Shown here: one piece after another, positions 26,791-34,635 of the stretch
Layout: the number at the start of each line of letters is the position of its first letter
Numbering within the stretch: position 1 is the first letter of the stretch
Assembly (NCBI GenBank): GCA_001898465.1
Contig: MKTX01000017.1
Coordinates: forward strand, 1 to 64,000
Source: Sphingobacteriales bacterium 39-19
GTDB lineage: Bacteria > Bacteroidota > Bacteroidia > Chitinophagales > Chitinophagaceae
Length of the DNA: 64,000 bases
Reading direction: 5' to 3'
Notes under the pieces: generated by a model
Database searches by the model: none
What the model saw: the letters and a program-made list of their open reading frames with translations, nothing else
What the model was told of the DNA's origin: nothing
Position numbers and translations under genes: made by a program

Positions 26791-27936
26791 TTAAGTGTCC
26801 CTGTTTTTTACAATGGTGAATTTCTGCTTCAGCTTCATAAAAGGTTTTTCGTAAATCTCGTAAGATAAACCGGCAACGATTGCAGTAAGGAGGGTACACG
26901 ATATAGGATATATAAAATCATACAGCAATGTTGTTTTTTGTGGTATTAGTTTTAAAAATGCAAATAATAATAATTGCGATACGGTAGCATGAAATACGTA
27001 AATACCATAAGAATATTTACCCAGGCTTTTTAATATGGGCTTCTCTAAATTGATAAAGAAGTGCCCGGTAGAAGCAGCTAATATCAGGTAAGCAAAAAAT
27101 ATTGCCGGGGTAGTAGAAAAGAAATATTCCTGTTCAAATGCTGGCATGGGCAGCACTTTAATCATATATAAGGTAACAAAAAGCGCTGCACCCACTTGTA
27201 TCCATTTATTTTCTGTAAAAGGTTTCACTTTTACATACAAGTCTTTTCTAAAATACAGGTAAGCAGCTAAAGCGCCTATTCCAAAATTATCAATGCGGCA
27301 AAGCGTAAATAGGTATAAAGGGTTATTATTATTAAAGTCAACATGTTTTACAAGATCCAGCCACCGCATAAAAAATTTGGAACCAATTCCTATTACAATA
27401 AATGCAATAATGACATACATCATTTTTGGAAACCATTTTTTTACCAGTAAAGGAGCAAAAAGATAAAATTGTTCTTCAATACAAACTGACCAGTATAATT
27501 CTATAATCCCCCTGTTTAACTGGCCAAAGAGCAATTGAAAATTGATACTAAAGATGAGGAGGAAAAATAAATTTGTAAACTCCGGTGTGTTTACCGGTGT
27601 GCCCATTAGTTTTAAAATATAATCTATACCAAATATGAGTACAATCCCAAAGCCCAGGTATAGTGGCCATATCCTTAAAACCCTTCGGATATAAAAGCTC
27701 TTTACATCAATCGTCTTTTTCATTTCATGTTCTGCAAAAAGCAGGTAAAAAATAAGGAACCCGCTAAGCACAAAAAATAAGGTAACGCCATAACTGCCAA
27801 AATCTTTAAAATAGGGTAGAAAGTGATTGGGTAAATTTTTACCTGTGTCAACTTTATACTCAGCTGTATGTTGCAGGATTACCAGAAAGGCAGCAATAAA
27901 CCGGATACCATCTAAATTTTTAAAATAAACTCTCAT
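26791..27936 (-). CDS. Acyltransferase 3 family membrane protein (OafA/YrhL-like)
   Basis: 381 residues, about ten membrane helices. The N-terminus NLDGIRFIAAFLVILQHTAE contains the family His (LQHT), and GVTLFFVLSGFLIFYLL and FYIRRVLRIWPLY with the Arg-rich loop follow; ELYWSVCIEEQFYLFAP holds the conserved Glu. Such enzymes add acetyl or other acyl groups to sugars of lipid-linked or exported polysaccharides at the inner membrane. Last gene of the minus-strand polysaccharide block; 14 nt separate it from the GT2 gene upstream. Confidence 0.88.
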   Translation of the reverse strand: MRVYFKNLDGIRFIAAFLVILQHTAEYKVDTGKNLPNHFLPYFKDFGSYGVTLFFVLSGFLIFYLLFAEHEMKKTIDVKSFYIRRVLRIWPLYLGFGIVLIFGIDYILKLMGTPVNTPEFTNLFFLLIFSINFQLLFGQLNRGIIELYWSVCIEEQFYLFAPLLVKKWFPKMMYVIIAFIVIGIGSKFFMRWLDLVKHVDFNNNNPLYLFTLCRIDNFGIGALAAYLYFRKDLYVKVKPFTENKWIQVGAALFVTLYMIKVLPMPAFEQEYFFSTTPAIFFAYLILAASTGHFFINLEKPILKSLGKYSYGIYVFHATVSQLLLFAFLKLIPQKTTLLYDFIYPISCTLLTAIVAGLSYEIYEKPFMKLKQKFTIVKNRDT

Positions 27937-27950
27937 AAATGGTTCATGAT

Positions 27951-29138
27951 TTATTTTTTTATTTCCTCTAACCCGGTGGTTACGGAATGTTTGGTAGCTA
28001 CCGATACTTTATTTGCTTTCGCAGCTTTGGTAAGTGAGAGTATTTGCATGCTAATAAACCTGGGGATGTGAATTATAGATTTATATAAATTTTTATCTGC
28101 GCCGGTATTTGCCAATGCAATAAAAAACGCCAAAATAAAAAGCAGGAAACAAATTACCCAGGCCCAGGCAAACAAGCTATTGGTAAAGAGATTTATTAAA
28201 AAGAAACTGCCTGATAGTAGTAACAGCAGAAACAAAGGAGGCCTTAGCAATACAAATCCGAATAATAATTGGTTTAAGCTAAAGTTTTTAAGACCCTGGC
28301 CGAAAATTGTAAATCCAAATCGTACATACCGGAACCAGGTGTTATTCCACCGGGCCCTTTGCTTTACTAATTGATCTGCATTGTCAGTTTTCTCATCATA
28401 CACAATGGCTTCCCCGGCAAATGCAATCCTGTATTTGTTATAAAGAATTTCTTTTTGTAAAATTTTGTCAAAGCCGGCGCCACTGCTCTTTGTTTTATCT
28501 AAGAATGATTTGTATAATGCTGTAGTAAAAGCCATCCCGGATCCCGAAAGCATGGCAGAAGAGCCAATGGCAAATAACACCATACGGTCATAAAATAAAT
28601 AGTATAATTCATTCAGCGCATCTACCGATGCATATGCTGTATTTGTATTTTTTGCTTTACGCACACCTTGTACTGCCTGGTAGCCTTCTTTAAACCAGGG
28701 ATTCAATGCTTCAAGATAATTTGGCGCCACTAAATTATCACTGTCAATGATGGTAACAATAGTATGTTGTCGTTTAAAATGTGTTATGGCAAGTACATGT
28801 GATTTTAACTGGTTGGCTAAAACGGTTTCGGGTTTTATAATAACCAGTTTTTCATGAGGCGGATAAATTTCTCCCTCACCGCAATTATCTGCTACCACGT
28901 AAATTATAAATTGAGGATAGCTTTGCTGTAATAAAGATGCAATCACATTTTTTAAATTCCCGGCATAGCCATAAGCCGTTACTATTATGCCATAATCAGG
29001 ATTAATGCCAGTGAGTGCCGGCGACACTTTTCTTTTACCCGCCCATAAAAATACCAGGTAGCTAAGAAGCGGGAATACGAGTATAATAGCCGTAATTCCC
29101 TGGATTATTAACCATATATCATAAATCACAGTTCCCAT
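27951..29138 (-). CDS. Membrane glycosyltransferase family 2
   Basis: 395 residues. One N-terminal helix (IWLIIQGITAIILVFPLLSY) precedes a GT-A domain with the nucleotide-sugar Asp residues in VADNCGEG and TIIDSDNLVAPNYLEAL, and the processive-type QRARW motif near residue 255. Two to three C-terminal helices follow (LRPPLFLLLLLSGSFFLI and next). This arrangement fits membrane-bound synthases that build or extend lipid-linked glycans on the cytosolic face. It lies 71 nt downstream of the GT4 gene in the same block. Confidence 0.83.
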   Translation of the reverse strand: MGTVIYDIWLIIQGITAIILVFPLLSYLVFLWAGKRKVSPALTGINPDYGIIVTAYGYAGNLKNVIASLLQQSYPQFIIYVVADNCGEGEIYPPHEKLVIIKPETVLANQLKSHVLAITHFKRQHTIVTIIDSDNLVAPNYLEALNPWFKEGYQAVQGVRKAKNTNTAYASVDALNELYYLFYDRMVLFAIGSSAMLSGSGMAFTTALYKSFLDKTKSSGAGFDKILQKEILYNKYRIAFAGEAIVYDEKTDNADQLVKQRARWNNTWFRYVRFGFTIFGQGLKNFSLNQLLFGFVLLRPPLFLLLLLSGSFFLINLFTNSLFAWAWVICFLLFILAFFIALANTGADKNLYKSIIHIPRFISMQILSLTKAAKANKVSVATKHSVTTGLEEIKK

Positions 29139-29209
29139 GATGTAAGCGCTGTCTGTTTAATATAAGTTCTTAACGGTTTTGTATATAAAAAATTTCACGC
29201 TAAGTAAAC

Positions 29210-30352
29210 CTAATTCAGGTTTTCTTTCAAAACCTTTTCATATACTTTTAATGTTTCTGTTACTGTATTCTCCCAATTAAATCTTTTTACATTTTCAAAA
29301 CCTAAAGCCTGTAAGTTTTGGCACAATTCCGGCTGCGTTACTACTTGCTGAATGGCATGGGCAATTTCACCGTGGTTGTAAGGATTTACCAATAACGCTG
29401 CATTTCCTGCAATTTCAGGAAGTGAAGTGGTGTTTGATGTAATAACCGGTGTGCCGCAAGCCATACATTCAATAATGGGCATTCCAAAACCTTCAGAAAA
29501 TGACGGGCAAACAAATGTAATTGCATTTTCGTACAATAAAGGCAGGTCATCGGGGTGTATATATTCGGGTAAATATAAATAGGCCTGAATTTGTTGTAAA
29601 TTATGCTGAAGCAGTAAATCCAGTATTACTTCTTTCCTGCATCCTGAAATAACGAGGTTTACCGGGTTTTCATTTTCTTCTACATATTTTTTAAAACCCA
29701 GTAAAACACCCAGGGTGTTTTTTCGGGTTGCAGTATTGCCAAAATGAAGAATGTATTTATTAGGAAGCTGGTATTTATCAAAAAAAGAATTGTTCTTTTC
29801 TATATTGCCTTCCATCTTAAACCGGGGGTTCACGCCATTGTAAATAACAGTGATCTTTTGTCCGGGAATCTGCAGGGCATTCATTATTTCCTGTTTAGAA
29901 AATTGCGAAACGGTAATAATGGCTTTTGCTTTTTTTGCAATACGGGGTACAATAAATCTCCGGTATTTATTCCCAAAATTTTGATACGCAGAACCTGAGT
30001 ACTCATTTTTATTCATGTAAATTACATCATGAATGGTTACTACCAGCGGTATTTTTGTAAACAGCGGCGCTGTATTAGATGTGCAATGCAGTAAACGGGC
30101 GCCTAGTTTTTTGGCAACCCCGGGCATTATTATTTGTTCCCAAACGGGGTAGGGTTTTACCGGAATTTTAATGACGGATACATTTTCAGTATCCTGCAGG
30201 CATTCATCTTCATCTGCTTTTACTAAAACTTTAAATTGTACACCGGATTTTGTTTTTTGCAACTGCCGGAGCCAATGTAAAGCAGCCACTTCCATACCAT
30301 ACTTTCTTTTACGAAATAATCTTTGGGTCTCTATACAAATAATGTTCTTCAT
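29210..30352 (-). CDS. Glycosyltransferase family 4 (GT-B)
   Basis: 380 residues, soluble or peripheral. The C-terminal donor-binding half has YILHFGNTATRKNTLGVL and the diagnostic EX7E block CPSFSEGFGMPIIECMACG, ending PVITSNTTSLPEIAGNA. The N-terminal half has TIHDVIYMNKNEYSG, common in mannosyl/fucosyl-type GT4 enzymes. Predicted to add a sugar to the lipid-linked repeat unit. Only 7 nt separate it from the GT2 gene upstream. Confidence 0.88.
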   Translation of the reverse strand: MKNIICIETQRLFRKRKYGMEVAALHWLRQLQKTKSGVQFKVLVKADEDECLQDTENVSVIKIPVKPYPVWEQIIMPGVAKKLGARLLHCTSNTAPLFTKIPLVVTIHDVIYMNKNEYSGSAYQNFGNKYRRFIVPRIAKKAKAIITVSQFSKQEIMNALQIPGQKITVIYNGVNPRFKMEGNIEKNNSFFDKYQLPNKYILHFGNTATRKNTLGVLLGFKKYVEENENPVNLVISGCRKEVILDLLLQHNLQQIQAYLYLPEYIHPDDLPLLYENAITFVCPSFSEGFGMPIIECMACGTPVITSNTTSLPEIAGNAALLVNPYNHGEIAHAIQQVVTQPELCQNLQALGFENVKRFNWENTVTETLKVYEKVLKENLN

Positions 30353-30359
30353 ATTTACT

Positions 30360-31262
30360 TCACGTGCTTTTATGGGTTAGGTTCCACCAAACCGCCTTAA
30401 GGTAAGCTTTTAATAATGCCGGCTTTCTTTGTATGATAAAATGAAAAATAATTTTTGGGAAACTGAAAATGGAATAAAATAAAGAAAAAATAAGTAACTG
30501 GGGAAAACTGCCATTTCTCCGCATAAATAAAATACGGTTCCGGTTTAAATAATACGTTTTTAATGTACTGTCTTTACCTACACTCATAGATTCTTTATGA
30601 TAAATAACGGCCTGCGGCTGGTAATATATTTTATAGCCGGCATTCATTATCCGCATACTCCAGTCCCATTCTTCGTAATACAAAAAAAACGTACCGGGAA
30701 ACATCCCTGTTTTTTCGATAACTTCCTTTTTTACCATCATGGCACAGCCATGCGCCCCATTCGTATAGCCTGGGGTATTGTATTGCCCTGTGTCTTTTTG
30801 TTTATCACCTATACTATGGGTTCTGCCTGTGTACATGTTCATTTTTTCGAAACCTGCATATTGAATGGTATCCGGGTGGCTGAAATATTTTATTTTAGGG
30901 CATGTAACGCCGATAGAAGCATCCTCATAAAAGGGTTCTAATAACTCGTCAATAATACCAGGTGTAAGTTCAGTATCGTTATTTACTATAAAAAAATAAT
31001 CACCCGATGCCTGCTTTATTCCCCAGTTATTTCCTGCTGCAAAGCCCAGGTTTTTTGAACTGACTAGAACTTTTGTATGCGGATAATGCCCGGCATTTAT
31101 TTGAGATTGGGGATTTATAAGAGAGTTCATATCACATACCAATATCTCATAATTGGGATATAGTAAATTACGGGAACTTTCTAAAAAGCTACAGGTAACA
31201 TCAGTTCCATTCCAATTAAGTGTGATGATGGAAACTTTAGGCTTGGTGTGAACAGTGCTCAT
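30360..31262 (-). CDS. Glycosyltransferase family 2 (rhamnosyltransferase-like)
   Basis: 300 residues from the ATG at 31262; an in-frame TTG at 31271 would add three residues. GT-A fold: VSIITLNWNGTDVTCSFLES, the GFAAGNNWGIKQASGDY block, and the metal-binding variant FIVNNDTELTPG. The acceptor region is FLYYEEWDWSMRIMNAGYKIYY. The C-terminus has a hydrophobic stretch (LLIFSLFYSIFSF) that may attach it to the membrane. These features resemble WbbL-like rhamnosyltransferases; the sugar is inferred. It follows the sugar transferase gene by 11 nt. Confidence 0.87.
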   Translation of the reverse strand: MSTVHTKPKVSIITLNWNGTDVTCSFLESSRNLLYPNYEILVCDMNSLINPQSQINAGHYPHTKVLVSSKNLGFAAGNNWGIKQASGDYFFIVNNDTELTPGIIDELLEPFYEDASIGVTCPKIKYFSHPDTIQYAGFEKMNMYTGRTHSIGDKQKDTGQYNTPGYTNGAHGCAMMVKKEVIEKTGMFPGTFFLYYEEWDWSMRIMNAGYKIYYQPQAVIYHKESMSVGKDSTLKTYYLNRNRILFMRRNGSFPQLLIFSLFYSIFSFPKIIFHFIIQRKPALLKAYLKAVWWNLTHKST

Positions 31263-31273
31263 GAGCTGCAAAC

Positions 31274-32368
31274 TTACACATTCGTTTTTTGTAAGATAGC
31301 AGATGGCGTTTTCATGATAATTTTAAAATCGCCGGCCAGGCTGCGGGAACGTGCATAATCAATATCAAGTGAGATCCTTTCTTCGGTACTCATATCTTCT
31401 TTTCCACGTTTTGAAATTTGCCAAAGGCCGGTGATCCCAGCCGGGGCCATAAAGCGCTCTGCCCACTCATCGGTTGTTAAACTTACGGCTTCGTATAAAG
31501 GCAGTGGACGGTTGCCTACAATACTCATATCTCCTTTCAATACGTTTAATAATTGAGGTAATTCATCTAAACTGGTATTTCGTAATATTTTACCAAACCG
31601 GGTAATGCGGGGATCGTCTTTTATTTTAAAAAAAGATGGGTTTTTTGAACCTTCCCGGGCATATAAGTTCCGGTCGGCTAATTCATTTACTTTTTTATCT
31701 GCATCTGCCACCATGCTCCTGAACTTATAAAATTTAAATATTTTAAAACCCTTACCGGCCCTGGGCGAGCTGTAGATGATAGGCCCTTTGGATTCGATTC
31801 TGATGATGAATGCAATTATTAAAAGGAAGGGTAAAAGCAAAACTATTGCGGTTAGGGAAACGATAATATCAAAAAGACGCAATAGGGTATTCCCAAAATT
31901 AAATTTTTCAATATTCGCCTTTTCTTTGTTGCTGGTATGCTTCTGAAACTTTTTAATCAGTCTTGCTTTTTGGGGAAGCTTGTTATAGTGCCGTTCCAGG
32001 TTTACAATATCATCTACCAGCCTTTGCTGGTAAAGGCGTTTTATTTCACCGGGAGCTACTGCCTTTTCACTATATATGATGGGCGTTTTTTCAAACCGTG
32101 TATTGGCTTTCCAGATTTTAAATGAAATGAGATCTTTATAATTAAGAGGCATATCTAAAATAATCAGCCCGGGTAAGTAATCCTTCTTGTCTAATAATTC
32201 AATAGCCTCATCAAATGTTTCAACAAAGTTGCTATTTGGAAAATATTTACGATAAATATCGTTACCAGGAATATTGGCATTGCCTATGAATAAAAATACT
32301 TCATCGGACATACCATCACACTCCATGGCATCCCCCCCTAAATTCTTTGATTTAGTTGTGGTTTGCAT
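31274..32368 (-). CDS. Initiating sugar transferase (PHPT type) with N-terminal pseudo-receiver domain
   Basis: 364 residues from the ATG at 32368. A later ATG at 32326 has a G-rich stretch just upstream and is a real alternative. Residues about 22-125 have the alternating pattern of a response-regulator receiver, with Asp72 at the end of strand 3 (GLIILDMPLN), but the acidic pair after strand 1 is replaced (FLFIGNANIP) and the Lys after strand 5 is missing. Residues 160-364 are a bacterial sugar transferase: one membrane segment (LFDIIVSLTAIVLLLPFLL), KFYKFRSMVADAD, the catalytic SLDELPQLLNVLKGDMSIVG and GITGLWQISKRG. It would transfer a sugar-1-phosphate to undecaprenyl phosphate, starting repeat-unit synthesis. 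It replaces the usual CoA-binding-like N-terminal domain and multi-helix region. Confidence 0.85.
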   Translation of the reverse strand: MQTTTKSKNLGGDAMECDGMSDEVFLFIGNANIPGNDIYRKYFPNSNFVETFDEAIELLDKKDYLPGLIILDMPLNYKDLISFKIWKANTRFEKTPIIYSEKAVAPGEIKRLYQQRLVDDIVNLERHYNKLPQKARLIKKFQKHTSNKEKANIEKFNFGNTLLRLFDIIVSLTAIVLLLPFLLIIAFIIRIESKGPIIYSSPRAGKGFKIFKFYKFRSMVADADKKVNELADRNLYAREGSKNPSFFKIKDDPRITRFGKILRNTSLDELPQLLNVLKGDMSIVGNRPLPLYEAVSLTTDEWAERFMAPAGITGLWQISKRGKEDMSTEERISLDIDYARSRSLAGDFKIIMKTPSAILQKTNV

Positions 32369-32439
32369 ATACAACAATTTACTATTATTTCACCTAAAAC
32401 GATAAGGTAAGCAGGTTTATTTGGTGAGATATAAAAAAA

Positions 32440-32862
32440 TTAGAAAATATTCAGGTTAAACGGAATTTTCCTTTTCCTGGCCTTAGCACCGGATTTGCTT
32501 GTGATATTACCTATTTGATTTGATAAATATACGGGATCAAAGGGCTTAGATACAAACAAAGAGGCACCGAGTTCTGTAGTTTTACTTTTAAAATCTTCAT
32601 CAGATGAATTAGAAAGTACAATTGTATTAATGTTACTCAATACAGAACTGCTGGCAATATGCTCTAAAAATTGATAGTTATCACTATGTTCATCCGGAAT
32701 GTCAAGGATAATTAAATCCTTTTCTGCAGATGTTTTTAGATAATTAATGGCGTCTGCGCATGAGGATGCCCGGGTTACGGAGTAATCCTTTTTTAATACA
32801 GTGGATAATAAATACCCCATGGCACTACTATCTTCTACTGTTAAAATTTCTTTTTTTACCAC
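32440..32862 (-). CDS. Stand-alone response-regulator receiver protein
   Basis: 140 residues from a GTG start at 32862. The whole protein is one CheY-like receiver: acidic pair Glu10-Asp11, phospho-acceptor Asp54 (LIILDIP), Ser84 (TIVLSNSS) and Lys106 (LFVSKPFDP). There is no output domain; a basic tail (KARKRKIPFN) ends the protein. It lies 71 nt upstream of the sugar transferase that carries a receiver-like head, so regulation of the polysaccharide machinery by phosphorylation is a reasonable inference. No histidine kinase is in the window. Confidence 0.85.
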   Translation of the reverse strand: MVKKEILTVEDSSAMGYLLSTVLKKDYSVTRASSCADAINYLKTSAEKDLIILDIPDEHSDNYQFLEHIASSSVLSNINTIVLSNSSDEDFKSKTTELGASLFVSKPFDPVYLSNQIGNITSKSGAKARKRKIPFNLNIF

Positions 32863-33150
32863 TTGTAAAATTTTTTGTTATTAAACATGATGTTCAAACA
32901 ATAATCTTTCAAGGGGATAACTTGGAGAGATACGGCTATTCGAGTACTACATTAATACACTAAGGTATTATCGATAATACAATGGATATAAGAAATTCAA
33001 AAAATGCTTAGACGTAGATTTTTGCAGTGTTTCAGGATAGGTATTGGAAATTGTGAAAAGAATATGAAATTCTCTTGCAGGATGTAAAGCTATAATAAAA
33101 ATTGGGTTTACAAAACTTTTTTCTGATTTTTTTAAGATTGTTAAAAAAAA

Positions 33151-34332
33151 TCAGGCTTTTCGCTTTGCTTTTTCCCAAAGAACAGATTGTTTTTTATTGT
33201 AAAACCGGGCCAATCCTATGTATAAGGCAAGATTCATAAAAACAAAATAATAGGGGACATACAATAATTTAACTTTAATATTTTTTAAAGAGAACAGCCA
33301 GCCGATGAGGGCAGCTCCATAAAATAAGCATTGGGCCCATAAAATGTAATTGTATAAAGAGCCCGCTTCATAATAATAAAGTAATATATTACATATTAGC
33401 ATGAGTGGAAGTAAAAAAGGACAAATGGCCCAGCGTAGTACACGGTGAGAAATATATTGAAAAGACAATTTCCCGTATGTAAAGATATTCAGCAGGTCTT
33501 TTAGCATAACCATGGATTGAAAACCACCGGCACTAATCCTGATTTTCCTTTTTTGTTCTTCACGCATAGAATGGGAAGGCGCTTCGGCTGCAAAGGATAG
33601 CGGTTCATATACTACCCGGTACCCTTTTTTCGCAATTTTTAATGAGATTATAAAATCGTCAAGTAATACATCATTGCCTGTAGGCTCAAAAAGGGCGGTT
33701 CTTACAGAGAAAAGCTCGCCCGCTGCACCCACTACTGAGTAAAATGCCGAATCAAGCCGTTTTAAATAAGATTCATATTTCCAATAAAGCCCTTCGCCTG
33801 CGCCGGCAGCATTCTCTTTTCCTGATATATCCACTACTTTTTTCTCACCCGCAACAGCTCCTACTTTTTCATCTGCATAATGTTTCACAATCTCTTTTAT
33901 ACAATCTGTATTTAAAAATGTATTGGCATCGCTAAAAATAACAATAGGCGAGGTTACTAATGGCATTATTCGGTTAATGGCAGCCACTTTGCCTGCCCGG
34001 CCCGGTTCATAATATAATGTAATGCGAGGGTGTGATTGTATTATATTTACAGTATTATCGTTTGACCCATCTGCCACAAAAATGAGCTGTAGCTTATCTT
34101 CAGGATAATTTAGTGCAAAGCAGTTGGCAATTTTGGCCTCTAAAATATCCTGTTCATTATAAGTAGCAATAATTAATGAAACCGGAGGCTCAAAAAAAGG
34201 GAGGGCGGGGTTTTGTTTTTTAGCATTAACCCTTTTTAATTTTATCCATATCCATAGCAAGATTCCATAGCCGATATAACTGTAAAAAAGGATAAAAAAA
34301 GAAACCCAGAAGAGGGTTTTAATAATGAGCAT
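33151..34332 (-). CDS. Membrane glycosyltransferase family 2
   Basis: 393 residues. An N-terminal helix (TLFWVSFFILFYSYIGYGIL) precedes a GT-A domain with SLIIATYNEQDILEAKIANC, FVADGSNDNT, VIFSDANTFLNTDCI and, instead of QxxRW, KRKIRISAGGFQS. Three C-terminal helices follow. This resembles processive or polyprenyl-linked GT2 enzymes of cell-surface glycans. The 280-nt gap to the receiver gene downstream suggests a separate transcript. A TAnnTTTG box is only 4 nt from its ATG, suggesting a leaderless message. Confidence 0.85.
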   Translation of the reverse strand: MLIIKTLFWVSFFILFYSYIGYGILLWIWIKLKRVNAKKQNPALPFFEPPVSLIIATYNEQDILEAKIANCFALNYPEDKLQLIFVADGSNDNTVNIIQSHPRITLYYEPGRAGKVAAINRIMPLVTSPIVIFSDANTFLNTDCIKEIVKHYADEKVGAVAGEKKVVDISGKENAAGAGEGLYWKYESYLKRLDSAFYSVVGAAGELFSVRTALFEPTGNDVLLDDFIISLKIAKKGYRVVYEPLSFAAEAPSHSMREEQKRKIRISAGGFQSMVMLKDLLNIFTYGKLSFQYISHRVLRWAICPFLLPLMLICNILLYYYEAGSLYNYILWAQCLFYGAALIGWLFSLKNIKVKLLYVPYYFVFMNLALYIGLARFYNKKQSVLWEKAKRKA

Positions 34333-34336
34333 ATTT

Positions 34337-34344
34337 CAAAATTA
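34337..34344 (-). promoter_or_regulatory. -7 element of the membrane GT2 gene
   Basis: Read on the minus strand TAATTTTG matches TAnnTTTG and ends 4 nt before the ATG at 34332. If used, the transcript would begin at or next to the start codon. Confidence 0.5.
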
Positions 34345-34420
34345 AGCGAAAATAAAATGGATCCCGGGTTTTAACAAAAACGAAATTTTTGAAAAAACAT
34401 TACTTTTTTTCTCAAATTTA

Positions 34421-34451
34421 TTTGTATAAATCAGAAAAATAGATACATTTG
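34421..34451 (+). promoter_or_regulatory. Promoter of the giant esterase gene
   Basis: TTTG (34421-34424), exactly 19 nt, then TACATTTG (34444-34451): a full match to the Bacteroidota -33/-7 consensus. The ATG is at 34636, so the leader is about 180 nt long. The rest of the gap 34333-34635 holds no gene; the leader contains TAAAATCCCCG at 34512-34522 and a small ATTAC/GTAAT hairpin after it. Confidence 0.75.
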
Positions 34452-34635
34452 TTCCGAGTTTATTATTACCTCTTATACTCCGTCCAAGTTTCTATTCAAA
34501 ACTCCTCTGTTTAAAATCCCCGCATTGTACTCTATTACAAAGAAAGTAATCAGTGTGTGCATGAATCCAGCCAATAAATCATTTTAATATTCAATTCCTG
34601 TAAGGCCACCTCGAAACACTTATATATAATACAGG

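Noticed and set aside
32331-32337. G-rich stretch on the minus strand before ATG 32326 as a Shine-Dalgarno site
   Set aside because: Bacteroidota rarely use SD sequences, so it was kept only as an alternative start note, not as a feature.
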